Source: an uncultured Clostridia bacterium (GTDB lineage Bacteria; Bacillota; Clostridia; Christensenellales; UBA1242). From it: a stretch of 33,237 bases of DNA. Shown in pieces: positions 8,461-16,339 of the stretch. Within the stretch, counting starts at the first letter, position 1. Every line of letters begins with the position of its first letter. Under the pieces are notes generated by a model. It searched no databases. It was given only the letters and a program-made list of their open reading frames with translations, and was not told the origin of the DNA. A program made the position numbers and the translations under genes. The stretch is from positions 1 through 33,237 of the forward strand of contig CALWPF010000019.1 in assembly GCA_944383355.1 (NCBI GenBank), written 5' to 3'.

Positions 8461-8489
8461 ATTATTGCATTTTGACTACTTTTTGTCAA
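8461..8489 (-). promoter_or_regulatory. Sigma-A promoter of the proS operon
   Basis: On the minus strand, perfect -35 TTGACA (8484-8489), 17 bp, -10 AATAAT (8461-8466). Transcription starts near 8455, about 27 bp before the proS ATG. The leader is too short for a T-box element. Confidence 0.8.
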
Positions 8490-8672
8490 TTATATTAAAA
8501 TATAATATATGTCTAAATATGGTGATTGGTGGCTAAAATTTTATGGAAAAAATATAAATATAAAATAAATATTTTGTAAACAAGTTTTTTACATATTTTT
8601 AGTGAACTGACAACTATTTTTTAACAGACAAAACAATTGAAACTCGTTTATTCACAAACATTCACCGATTGC

Positions 8673-8703
8673 TTGACTTTTGTAACAAAAAAATTGTTAT
8701 AAT
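8673..8703 (+). promoter_or_regulatory. Probable promoter of the MFS-like gene
   Basis: TTGACT (8673-8678) and perfect TATAAT (8698-8703) with a long 19-bp spacer, 32 bp before the ATG. It is divergent from the proS promoter in a 300-bp AT-rich intergenic region (8429-8735) in which nothing else was found. Confidence 0.5.
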
Positions 8704-8735
8704 TAAGTCATAAAGTAATACTTAAAGGTATAATG

Positions 8736-9935
8736 ATGAAGTCAATCAATCCTATATTTTTACACAATTTTTTGAATGGTATAGCGGAGAGTATTGTAAA
8801 AGTATTTGTACCCGTATTAATACTACAACATATGGGTAGCATCGAATGGGCTCTGGCATACATTATTATATTTTATCTGTCCAATATGCTACTGGGATTA
8901 GCACTAAACAAACTGATTTTGCGCTATAATATGCTAGCATTGATTATTCATATTTTATTATATGTGCTAGTGCCGATACTCATTGCTTGTTGCGAATTTA
9001 GTATTCCATTAGTAATAATACTGGGTATATTATCTGGTTTTGGACAATGTCTATATTATACACCTATAGAGAACCTTTACACATACACCAATGACAATGT
9101 AAATATGGCAAAATTTGATGCATTTTGCGCCATCGGTTACTTTATATTTAGCCTAGTTTCTGCATACATCTTGGGCTCCACATTGGCTGATTCGCTACTA
9201 TGGGTATGTATGGCAGCTACCATTGTATATATTTGCAGTCTAATACCTCTAATAATAAAAAAAGAACAAAGGCAATCTTACAAAAAAATAAAAATCAACA
9301 AATATCCAAAAACAAAATTTTACAAATTGTATATATTCTTTTGGTTTTTTTCTGGAGCAGGATACGCTGTATCCTCTATGGTAATACCAGTTTATATGTA
9401 TGACATTAGTCCATCAATAGAATTGGTAGGAATAGTATTAGGCGCCACTTTCCTAATACAAATAGGTCTAGATTATTTGTGTAGGTGGCTAAGGTTGCGA
9501 AATATGCAAGTTTTGTCTATAGCAATATACTTTATCCTATTTGTCGCATCGGTAGCCATGATAAGTATATGGCATAGTGATATAATGTTAGTAATTGCAA
9601 GCACTCTTTGTGGACTATCTTATATATTCTCTTACATCACAATGCAGGGCGATTACCTAGACCAAATAAAAAAAGATAATTGTGCGCCTATAGGAGTTTT
9701 GTACAAGAATATTTCAGTATTAATAATGCGAATGGTTGTAGTTGCTTTGTATTTTATTATCCCATCATTTTTGACTATATTCATAGGGGCAGCAGTTTGT
9801 ACGCTAATAACATTAATTATTACCATTTTATTAATCAGGACAAGGAAACAAGAAAGCGCAAAAAGTTTGCCTCAAACAGAAACAAGAGAAGACGATTCAA
9901 ACATTTCCTCATCACCAGTGGAAGAAACAAAGTAA
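8736..9935 (+). CDS. MFS-like multi-spanning membrane transporter
   Basis: About 399 aa, almost entirely hydrophobic, with about 11-12 predicted membrane helices. A basic cytoplasmic loop near the middle (around 176-195: KKEQRQSYKKIKINKYPK) fits the two-half layout of the major facilitator superfamily. The C-terminal 30 residues are a hydrophilic Glu/Ser-rich tail. No substrate-specific motif is recognised and the MFS motif A (GxxxDRxGRR) is not obvious, so this is a divergent member. The start is the second of two adjacent ATGs, with AAAGG (8724-8728) at normal spacing. It is a single-gene unit with its own promoter and terminator, divergent from proS. The substrate cannot be inferred. Confidence 0.75.
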   Translation: MKSINPIFLHNFLNGIAESIVKVFVPVLILQHMGSIEWALAYIIIFYLSNMLLGLALNKLILRYNMLALIIHILLYVLVPILIACCEFSIPLVIILGILSGFGQCLYYTPIENLYTYTNDNVNMAKFDAFCAIGYFIFSLVSAYILGSTLADSLLWVCMAATIVYICSLIPLIIKKEQRQSYKKIKINKYPKTKFYKLYIFFWFFSGAGYAVSSMVIPVYMYDISPSIELVGIVLGATFLIQIGLDYLCRWLRLRNMQVLSIAIYFILFVASVAMISIWHSDIMLVIASTLCGLSYIFSYITMQGDYLDQIKKDNCAPIGVLYKNISVLIMRMVVVALYFIIPSFLTIFIGAAVCTLITLIITILLIRTRKQESAKSLPQTETREDDSNISSSPVEETK

Positions 9936-9963
9936 AAAGTCCAATTAAATTTTTGGACTTTTT
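9934..9963 (+). terminator. Terminator of the MFS-like gene
   Basis: AAAAAGTCCAA (9934-9944) pairs with TTGGACTTTTT (9953-9963) around an 8-nt loop; it begins at the stop codon and ends in a U-run. Confidence 0.85.
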
Positions 9964-10132
9964 ATTAATTTTTAATAAGTTGTTTTGGCTACTTTTACAG
10001 CAATAAATATAACATACAAATTAATGCATTTATGACAAAAAAATATCAGTTTTAATTAATGTAAAAATTCAAAAAATATAAACTTGAAAAATCTATCTTT
10101 TTACATTTAAAAACATCAATTATTAGTCTTGT

Positions 10133-10630
10133 TTACTCACCTACTGCTTTGTCCAAATTATTTTGTTCGCCTCCATCTATATCGCAAAAAGAGTCGTCAT
10201 TAAAAAATATAAATGGAGACATATCCAATGCGTTGAGGATAGTTATCAATGATAAAAAATCTGCATCACAATATTTTGTACTATCCATACATTTTGTAGT
10301 TGCAGAGATAATATCAAGAATAGTCGCCTCTGGCAAGTCCACAACCTCACTATCGACTCTCATAAAACCAAGCATCGGCTCAGGCACAATTGTAAATTTC
10401 TTTTCCTCTGCATATTGCTCTAGTACATACTGCAAGACTATACTACGTCTAACCTCTATACAATCTGCAACACGGAATACAAAGTTTATAGCTTGCTCTA
10501 ATTGGGCATTATTTAAAATACTTTTGTATACAAATTGGAGATTGTTTTCTAGTAAAAATTTATCCGGAGTCAGCCCTCTAACTCTCAGTATATTATCCAA
10601 TCTATTGGCAAATTTTTTATTTATACTCAT
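10133..10630 (-). CDS. Small hypothetical protein, possible XRE/HTH-like regulator
   Basis: The frame is open from 10669, but the best start is ATG at 10630 (MSINKKFANRLD...), which has AGGGA five to six bases upstream; the upstream ATG has no site. This gives 165 aa, soluble. The N-terminal 60 residues (NRLDNILRVRGLTPDKFLLENNL... and later NFVFRVADCIEVRRSIVLQY) have the spacing of a small helix-turn-helix domain of the Cro/CI type, but the match is loose. The acidic C-terminus ends in FFNDDSFCDIDGGEQNN. A frame of 175 codons lies almost exactly antisense; I prefer the minus strand because it has the ribosome binding site and a more globular composition. Function unresolved. Confidence 0.6.
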   Translation of the reverse strand: MSINKKFANRLDNILRVRGLTPDKFLLENNLQFVYKSILNNAQLEQAINFVFRVADCIEVRRSIVLQYVLEQYAEEKKFTIVPEPMLGFMRVDSEVVDLPEATILDIISATTKCMDSTKYCDADFLSLITILNALDMSPFIFFNDDSFCDIDGGEQNNLDKAVGE

Positions 10631-10800
10631 ATTTATCCCTAGTTGTTTTGATTGTTCAAATTTTATCATATTGTAAAAAATTTAACTATACTTTTTGTAA
10701 TAAATAAACAGGACACCGACTACATTGTAAATAAATTTGTCGCAAATTGTCGAATTTTTATTAATCTATACTACAAAATTAAAGCACTTTATAAAACAAA

Positions 10801-10834
10801 AAAATACTTTGATTTTACAAAATCAGAGTATTTT
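10801..10834 (-). terminator. Terminator of the 10887-11534 gene
   Basis: A 16-bp stem (AAAATACTTTGATTTT with AAAATCAGAGTATTTT, one wobble pair) with a tiny loop, followed on the minus strand by TTTGTTTT. Confidence 0.75.
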
Positions 10835-10886
10835 CTTACAAAAAATCAATAGAAAGTAGCAAAAATTAACTACATACTAACAAAAT

Positions 10887-11534
10887 TTACGAAAAGCTAC
10901 GAGTAGGTGCTGAGCTGTCCTCACTATGCGCAATACTCTGTGAAGTGCTATTTTGTTGACGAGCGCTAGAGAGAGCGTCTTGATACTCTTTGATAACCTC
11001 AGCCTCTATAGAATCTGCAGGTGCGTCCATAGACAACTCCTCCAATACTTTGCTCACATGCTCATTGTACGCTGGTACTTTACCAAAAATCTCTATTAAT
11101 CCTACATTACACTCTCTCAAGTAGCTACAAGCAACTTCACTAGGTGAATACAATCGCTCATCACTATATGATGTAGCAAAAACTTGCATCATACCCCTAG
11201 TACCTAGTTTACTCTTAATATTATTTTTGAGCAACTTTACAGCAGTAACAGCAGAGGTCTTACCCTCCTTAACACCAATTGACTCCAAAAATTGACTACT
11301 AGACAACCTGCCAAATTCCAACTCAAACTTTCTCTCTTGACCAGCAAGTGAATTGAGGTGAGCATCAAATATTTTTATATTGTTACCAGTAGGTCCTGGC
11401 TTGCCACCAAACATAAGCGGATTCCTCACCATAACAATCTTGTCGCCATCATTATATTCCAAATCTAGAGGAACATAACCATTGAGCACACTCCACACCT
11501 CATTGTGTGCAGCTACCTCAGACCTTCTTTGCAT
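10887..11534 (-). CDS. Unrecognised soluble protein
   Basis: 215 aa with no signal peptide or membrane segment. The first 190 residues look globular (VPLDLEYNDGDKIVMVRNPLMFGGKPG early; LGTRGMMQVFATSYSDERLY centrally; VIKEYQDAL before the tail). The last 30 residues are a Ser/Gln/Thr low-complexity tail. No known domain or catalytic motif is recognised. The start is supported by GTGAGGTT about nine bases upstream of the ATG and by an almost ideal promoter at 11575-11603. It is monocistronic, closed by the terminator at 10801-10834, and divergent from yabP. Being next to sporulation genes does not by itself assign it to that process. Confidence 0.75.
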   Translation of the reverse strand: MQRRSEVAAHNEVWSVLNGYVPLDLEYNDGDKIVMVRNPLMFGGKPGPTGNNIKIFDAHLNSLAGQERKFELEFGRLSSSQFLESIGVKEGKTSAVTAVKLLKNNIKSKLGTRGMMQVFATSYSDERLYSPSEVACSYLRECNVGLIEIFGKVPAYNEHVSKVLEELSMDAPADSIEAEVIKEYQDALSSARQQNSTSQSIAHSEDSSAPTRSFS

Positions 11535-11574
11535 ATTTATAACCTCACTAATTATTAATTTTTTTTACGAGAAT

Positions 11575-11603
11575 ATTGTAACACAAATACTGGTGTTTGT
11601 AAA
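11575..11603 (-). promoter_or_regulatory. Sigma-A promoter of the 10887-11534 gene
   Basis: On the minus strand, -35 TTTACA (11598-11603), 17 bp, -10 TACAAT (11575-11580). Confidence 0.75.
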
Positions 11604-11727
11604 TACTTTTTGTTCAAATTTAAGAGTGCCTAAATAAACACAAAATTAAAATTTATTTACAATTAATTATTTTATATATATTAAAAATTAATTTTTTTTA
11701 TTGTGTAATTTGTATATAGTTTTTACT

Positions 11728-11735
11728 CATATAAT
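11728..11735 (+). promoter_or_regulatory. -10 element before yabP, similar to a sigma-E box
   Basis: CATATAAT, 24 bp before the yabP start. It contains TATAAT but has no sigma-A -35 at 17 bp. It matches the mother-cell sigma-E -10 (CATACAnT) at all but one defined base; no clear ATA-type -35 was seen. Sigma-E control would fit, since yabP is expressed during sporulation in Bacillus. Confidence 0.35.
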
Positions 11736-11759
11736 ATAAAAAAATAAAAGGTAATTATT

Positions 11760-12062
11760 ATGAGCGAAAATAATATAGTAACAAAAAACAACAATTCACA
11801 AACAATGAGTAAAAACAGTAATCACAAAATATGTTTGGATAATAGACAAAACTTGATGGTATCAGGTGTAACCAGAGTAGATAATATCAATCCCAATATT
11901 GTAACCTGTAAAATAGGAGATACTCAGTTAACTATACAAGGAAGCGACCTATATATGGACAAATTGGACCTTTCCTCAGGAGTCATTGAGGTGAGCGGTA
12001 GAGTGGATAGTATACGCTATTCTGTGCAAAAACCTAGTCTTATCAAGAGGATATTTAAATAA
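11760..12062 (+). CDS. yabP: Sporulation protein YabP
   Basis: 100 aa. Residues 28-88 are a YabP/YqfC-family domain: NRQNLMVSGVTRVDNINP, then LTIQGSDLYMDKLDLSSG and IEVSGRVDSIRYS, the small beta-strand fold of this sporulation family. The first 25 residues are an Asn/Ser-rich linker. In Bacillus YabP is produced in the mother cell together with YabQ; its molecular role is poorly defined. AAAGG lies nine bases before the ATG. The stop overlaps the yabQ start (TAATG), so the two are translationally coupled, as in other spore formers. The divIC gene that often follows is absent here. Confidence 0.88.
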   Translation: MSENNIVTKNNNSQTMSKNSNHKICLDNRQNLMVSGVTRVDNINPNIVTCKIGDTQLTIQGSDLYMDKLDLSSGVIEVSGRVDSIRYSVQKPSLIKRIFK

Positions 12063-12553
12063 TGTTATTTGAGGCTATGGGGCAAGTGTGGATTTTTTTA
12101 TTACTAATATGGATAGGCATATTAATTGCAGGTATTGATGAAATAGGTAGATTTTGCTACTACATTATCAATCGCAAAATATCAAGTAATAAAAAACTCC
12201 CCAAACAAAAAAACACACACAAACTTGCAAAAACTACAAAAAATAAATCCACAAAAATGCAATTAAAGAATAAGCAACTAAGCAAACGGATATCAAAAGT
12301 TATTATAAGTATTATAGTGGATATAACTAGAGCGGTCTTTGTATGTTTTTCGTTTTACCTGGTAGTATATTTATTTAACTATGGCGAAGTTAGACTGTAT
12401 ACCATACTAGCATTTTTATTGGGTATATTCCTGGAGCGCTGGTTTGTAAATAAATTTTTGATAAACAAAAAAGATAGCACGGTAAATGAAAATAATTCAC
12501 AAACTAATATAAAAAACAACAAGCAATATACACACCCAGAGAGTGTAAAATAA
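12062..12553 (+). CDS. yabQ: Spore cortex protein YabQ
   Basis: 163 aa, integral membrane. Two hydrophobic stretches at the N-terminus (about 5-25 and a weaker one near 28-36) are followed by a strongly basic Lys/Thr loop (about 38-80). A second hydrophobic region (about 80-130) contains ITRAVFVCFSFYLVVYLFNYGEVR and LAFLLGIFLERW, then a polar tail. This topology and its place directly after yabP identify YabQ, required for spore cortex formation in Bacillus and located in the membrane around the forespore. The basic loop seems enlarged. The ATG overlaps the yabP stop by one base. A terminator starts at the stop codon, so the operon is only yabP-yabQ. Confidence 0.8.
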   Translation: MLFEAMGQVWIFLLLIWIGILIAGIDEIGRFCYYIINRKISSNKKLPKQKNTHKLAKTTKNKSTKMQLKNKQLSKRISKVIISIIVDITRAVFVCFSFYLVVYLFNYGEVRLYTILAFLLGIFLERWFVNKFLINKKDSTVNENNSQTNIKNNKQYTHPESVK

Positions 12554-12587
12554 ATAAGAGCTTTTGGCATGACTAAAGCTCTTATTT
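12552..12587 (+). terminator. Terminator of yabPQ
   Basis: A 13-bp perfect stem (AAATAAGAGCTTT, 12552-12564, with AAAGCTCTTATTT, 12575-12587), 10-nt loop, then GTTTTATT. It is near-symmetric and may also stop the convergent cvpA transcript. Confidence 0.8.
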
Positions 12588-12670
12588 GTTTTATTAAAAT
12601 CATAGATAAATTTTAATTTCTCATTTTTTATGGTTATGGTAAGGTCGTTACACAAATGTCTAACCTATCA

Positions 12671-13345
12671 TCACCCCGTAAAGAATGGTATTATGGTATT
12701 TTCTAATAACTCACTAGCCCATTTGTATACCTCATTGACGACTGGATTGAGCGCTTGCATATCCCCTATCCAATTCCCAAATGCCGGTATCATACCACCT
12801 AACAAATAGCATATGCCTAATACTACAAAGCAAAACAAGAATCCCTCAGCTGCACCTATTACAAAACCCAATACTCTATCAAGTCCATTGATAGCACGAT
12901 TTTTTGTAATTACATCAAACAACTTAGATAATAGGAAAATGATTAGTTTTATAATAATAAACAAGATCGCTACAGTGATAAGTATACCTATCAACTCACC
13001 TATAGCATTTGAAAATGCAGTAATAAACTCTGGAGAACTGATGCTACCATATACCTCAACATAGTCAGCACCAAGCAATAATTTTGCTAATTGGTCTAGC
13101 AAAAATGATAAACTATCACCTTGACAATATCCTGCAATGGTATCATACAAGGCAGAACCCAATGCAGAATTTAGCCCAAACCAACTCTCTAATAGTCCAT
13201 TGGCTGGCTTTGATAACCAAATAGACAAGACCAATGTGAGCAATGTACCACACAATGCCACAACGGACTGCAAAAAGCCCTTGTAACAACCTATGATAGC
13301 GGCAATTATCAAAATTACAAAAAATGCAATATCGATCCAAGGCAT
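12671..13345 (-). CDS. cvpA: CvpA-family membrane protein
   Basis: About 224 aa. The N-terminus MPWIDIAFFVILIIAAIIGCYKGF is the hallmark of CvpA (colicin V production) proteins: WID, a membrane helix, and a G-x-x-x-G-F turn before the second helix. Two further hydrophobic regions (about 100-130 and 150-175, separated by ITKNRAINGLDRVLGFVIGAAEG) complete the four-helix layout. The NRxxxxLDRxLG stretch after the third helix is also typical. In other bacteria CvpA affects envelope integrity and secretion; its exact role is unsettled. The frame is open from GTG 13363, but ATG 13345 matches family starts and has GGAGGT about 10 bases upstream. It has its own promoter and lies between sporulation genes on the other strand. 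Confidence 0.85.
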   Translation of the reverse strand: MPWIDIAFFVILIIAAIIGCYKGFLQSVVALCGTLLTLVLSIWLSKPANGLLESWFGLNSALGSALYDTIAGYCQGDSLSFLLDQLAKLLLGADYVEVYGSISSPEFITAFSNAIGELIGILITVAILFIIIKLIIFLLSKLFDVITKNRAINGLDRVLGFVIGAAEGFLFCFVVLGICYLLGGMIPAFGNWIGDMQALNPVVNEVYKWASELLENTIIPFFTG

Positions 13346-13376
13346 AGGTACGCCCACCTCCACTCATGTTGTAGAT

Positions 13377-13405
13377 ATTTTAGCATATAATAGGTATTTT
13401 GTCAT
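13377..13405 (-). promoter_or_regulatory. Promoter of cvpA
   Basis: On the minus strand, -35 ATGACA (13400-13405), 17 bp, -10 TAAAAT (13377-13382), with TG one base before the -10 (extended -10). Confidence 0.55.
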
Positions 13406-13544
13406 TAATTTTGTAAAATTTTTTGATGGTATGTCTAATATTGACAAAATTTGCAAGCTTGACACCATTATCACCAAAACTAAAGTATGCTAATACCATT
13501 ATAGACAATCTTCTTAATATTAATATACTTAGTGAGGACAAAAA

Positions 13545-14102
13545 GTGCGAGAATTTTTACGAATTTATGGATATGCCAATAATGCAATGCAACATATATC
13601 ACACAAGTTATCCAATATTTTTGGCACAAATGTGGAGAGCGTAGTATTTTTGTGTCTGGGTACAGATAGGGTTATATTTGATAGCTTAGGTTGTATGGTG
13701 GGGCAAATGCTAAAGTCAAACAATTTACCACATTATGTATATGGAGACCTCAACCATTGTATCACTGGCAAAAATGTGGGATTTGCAGTAGACTACATAC
13801 GCACTATGCACCCACATGCAATTTTGTGTGTAATTGATGCAATGGCCACTAGGGACCAAATACATTTAGATGAGGTAGTGATAGCCGACCAATACATTGG
13901 TTCGTTATCCAACGGCACAGAGATTAATGCGGATATTTTTGTATATGGCATTACAACTGTTTGCAATAAAAATATCAAATTGGGTGCAGGTACACGATTG
14001 TATGCTGTATACAAATTAGCACAAGTAATAGCACAATCAATAATGTTGGCAAGTAACCAACATTACCCACAAAATTTTGCATCACAAAAAAATAATATAT
14101 AA
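13545..14102 (+). CDS. yyaC: YyaC-family spore protein (GPR-like fold)
   Basis: 185 aa. It shows the YyaC/DUF1256 signature: VVFLCLGTDR (33-42), DSLGCMVG (46-53), YGDL (66-69), ILCVIDAMATRDQ (93-105) and the late ADIFVYGITTVCN block. YyaC is a small sporulation protein related in fold to germination protease GPR; in Bacillus it is made in the forespore. The start is GTG with GTGAGGA about seven bases upstream. The usual TGDALGP is changed to IFDSLGC, and the C-terminal 15 residues are a polar extra tail. No clear sigma-A promoter is visible, as expected for a sporulation sigma factor, but I could not place such boxes confidently. Divergent from cvpA. Confidence 0.85.
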   Translation: MREFLRIYGYANNAMQHISHKLSNIFGTNVESVVFLCLGTDRVIFDSLGCMVGQMLKSNNLPHYVYGDLNHCITGKNVGFAVDYIRTMHPHAILCVIDAMATRDQIHLDEVVIADQYIGSLSNGTEINADIFVYGITTVCNKNIKLGAGTRLYAVYKLAQVIAQSIMLASNQHYPQNFASQKNNI

Positions 14103-14328
14103 TTTTATTATTGTCCCCAATACGATATATATAAATTGTAAATTACAAAAAATAAATATTAAAACAGAAATACCTACTCTAAATTAATTAGCAAATTTAT
14201 AGCAGTTTCTACATGGGTATAATTTATCAAAGACTTATAAACTACCCCCTATTATTTGAATAAAAAATACTATATTTTTGTATCAGTAATAACCCAATTA
14301 AAAATTTTTATTTATTGGGCACACCAAC

Positions 14329-14360
14329 AAAAAGAGAGCGTAACAAATTGCTCTCTTTTT
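14329..14360 (-). terminator. Terminator of the 612-aa membrane protein gene
   Basis: An 11-bp perfect stem (AAAAAGAGAGC with GCTCTCTTTTT), 10-nt loop; on the minus strand the U-run continues as TTTTTGTT. A second hairpin (CCCAAT/ATTGGG, about 14293-14319) lies beside it and could serve yyaC, but it lacks a T-run. The rest of 14103-14328 shows no gene. Confidence 0.8.
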
Positions 14361-14378
14361 AATTATTTATAGAGTAAT

Positions 14379-16217
14379 TTACTGCAGTCCTCTAGACTTT
14401 GCCATATCCAAAATATTTACCTCTTCTGTATTAGCATCAGACTCTTGTTTTGGATTAGCCCTATGCTTGTTCTTTGCCATATTTACTATATCAATACTAT
14501 CTTGAGTAGGAGCATCACTGGTCGCATGGATACTATCGTCAACTATTTCATCTTTTTGAGTTTGAGCCTTTTCGTCTTGCTTTGGTGTGTCAAAACCACT
14601 CTTTCTCGCTCTTTCTTGCTCAGATATCTCGGTAGTAGATGTGTCTATACTTGAGCGCTTTAGATCCTCTTTTGACACTATGTTGATAGGAGGTTTTCCT
14701 TTTAGATCTTCCTCGGTTAGTCCTCGCTCCTCCATAGCACGCTCAAATCTCTCAAGGTCCTTGTAAGCCTTGTGTATTTGCAACTTGCGCACTACAAAAG
14801 TACCCAGTACAAAGCATAGCGCTGATGAACCATACATCATAGGAGCATAAGTTTCACCATAATCTTGATTCAATGTATCATTGTAATATGCCATAATTTG
14901 GTCTAGATAACCATTCATATCAAGCCAAGTAGCAATGTCTACCTCTTGACCATTTGCCAACCAGTCTTGGTAATTTGCTACATCGGTTTGGTAATTTATC
15001 AGGTCTTGCCCTGTCAATGTACCAGTATTATTAAAGTTTACTGAAAAATCATCGCCAATGCAATCAGCACCTCTATATTTATTCTCCATAACAGATGCAA
15101 AGATATAATCGTTGGTAGACATATTTTCTGCCATATCCAAGTATGGTCCAGTATAACCAAAATCTTGCAATACTTGCTCCATAGTCCAAGTATCAATATT
15201 ATCTCGGTACGAAAGCTCTGTCATACGGACTACAAGGTATTCCTCCCAAAAATTACCTGCTGTCTGGTCACTTGCTTGAGAGAGTGGATACAAGTTATAT
15301 ATAATAGATGGCAACTCTTGGAAACTTTGACCATACTCATTAGTCATATCTTGACATATTTGAGCCCTATATAAAGAAGCTTTATTTGCTGGTGAAAGTA
15401 TATCCAATCTATCTGGATTCATGCCAGCCTCTAGTAATTTAGCATCTAACTGTGCCTCAGTATACATACGAGATACATAATTACTGTTACTTGCTACCAA
15501 AAACAAAACATAATCATCAAATTGCTTTTGCAACTCAGCATAATCACCTGTCATACAGGTTTCATACAAATGTGCCAAATTCCCACGCAAGTCATTTGAG
15601 CTAATTTGGTACCCATACACAGATTCAAAAGCTTCATTATAAATCTGTCTAACCTGCGCATCAGTTAACTCTGTAGATTGATAATATTGCATCAAATTAT
15701 TTGTAGATAAATAATCATTGATATCTGCCCCAATAAACACACCAGATTCAACTTGGTTAAACATGTTTTGGAGATTCATAGCCTCTTCTACTCTACCATT
15801 TGACTTTAATTCTTGTATTAAATTTTCACGCCAAACATTACTATTAAATGTCATATTGTTTTCGGCAGCAAAACCAGCATACTCACGCTGTATCTGCTCA
15901 TAAAAGGCTTGCTTGTATTGCTCATCAGTAAACACTTTATCAAGACGCTGCTCTACTTGTTGATTTTTAAATAATGTCCAACCAATCCAGCTAGCCACCG
16001 CTGCTCCCGCACCTGCGGCTACCTGACTAACTTTTTGTAGTGTTGTTAGATTTTTACGTGCCTCTTTTTTTAATTCACGCTTATGCTTTTTTGCATCAGC
16101 TGCTTGACGCTTGCGCATAACCTCTACTGTTTGCTTTGCCAACCACTCATCTTCTTGTCTCTTGTAGTCCTCTTTTTCGGCTCTTTTTTGCTCTTTACGC
16201 TCTTTTCTAGATGCCAT
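14379..16217 (-). CDS. Unrecognised membrane protein with two predicted TM segments and a duplicated tail motif
   Basis: 612 aa. Residues 1-60 are a very basic and acidic helical region (KERKEQKRAEKEDYKRQEDE... KKHKRELKKEARK), likely a cytoplasmic coiled coil. One membrane segment follows (about 64-83, AAGAGAAVASWIGWTLF). The central 370 residues are acidic, rich in Tyr, Asn and Gln, and predicted extracellular. A second segment lies near 461-480 (GSSALCFVLGTFVV), then a polar cytoplasmic tail of 130 residues. The tail ends with two copies of a short motif, DIVNMAKNKHR (about 577-587) and NILDMAKSRGLQ (601-612). No family recognised. GGAAGGAG lies nine bases before the ATG and a near-ideal promoter is present. 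Co-directional with the giant gene upstream but with its own promoter and terminator. Confidence 0.8.
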   Translation of the reverse strand: MASRKERKEQKRAEKEDYKRQEDEWLAKQTVEVMRKRQAADAKKHKRELKKEARKNLTTLQKVSQVAAGAGAAVASWIGWTLFKNQQVEQRLDKVFTDEQYKQAFYEQIQREYAGFAAENNMTFNSNVWRENLIQELKSNGRVEEAMNLQNMFNQVESGVFIGADINDYLSTNNLMQYYQSTELTDAQVRQIYNEAFESVYGYQISSNDLRGNLAHLYETCMTGDYAELQKQFDDYVLFLVASNSNYVSRMYTEAQLDAKLLEAGMNPDRLDILSPANKASLYRAQICQDMTNEYGQSFQELPSIIYNLYPLSQASDQTAGNFWEEYLVVRMTELSYRDNIDTWTMEQVLQDFGYTGPYLDMAENMSTNDYIFASVMENKYRGADCIGDDFSVNFNNTGTLTGQDLINYQTDVANYQDWLANGQEVDIATWLDMNGYLDQIMAYYNDTLNQDYGETYAPMMYGSSALCFVLGTFVVRKLQIHKAYKDLERFERAMEERGLTEEDLKGKPPINIVSKEDLKRSSIDTSTTEISEQERARKSGFDTPKQDEKAQTQKDEIVDDSIHATSDAPTQDSIDIVNMAKNKHRANPKQESDANTEEVNILDMAKSRGLQ

Positions 16218-16251
16218 AGTAAATTACTCCTTCCAATTTTTTACTATGTAT

Positions 16252-16280
16252 ATTTTATCACAAAAATTCCCTATTGACAA
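16252..16280 (-). promoter_or_regulatory. Sigma-A promoter of the 612-aa protein gene
   Basis: On the minus strand, -35 TTGTCA (16275-16280), 17 bp, -10 TAAAAT (16252-16257), preceded by TG at the extended -10 position. It lies between the giant gene's stop and this gene's ATG. Confidence 0.7.
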
Positions 16281-16301
16281 TACTTAATTCCAAATTAAAG
16301 C

Positions 16302-16316
16302 AAGATTATCAATCTT
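16302..16316 (-). terminator. Weak hairpin after the giant gene
   Basis: AAGATT-GAT-AATCTT on the minus strand followed by GCTTTAATTT, 24 bp after the giant gene's stop. The stem is short and AT-only, so termination may be incomplete. Confidence 0.3.
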
Positions 16317-16339
16317 ATTAATTATCCCTTTTTAGTAGT

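Noticed and set aside
8429-8735. T-box riboswitch before proS
   Set aside because: Transcription starts about 27 bp before the proS ATG, leaving no room for a T-box leader, and no AGGGUGG-type T-box sequence or specifier stem was seen.
10652-10852. 66-codon plus-strand frame
   Set aside because: No ribosome binding site, composition of random AT-rich DNA, and it overlaps the terminator of the 10887-11534 gene.
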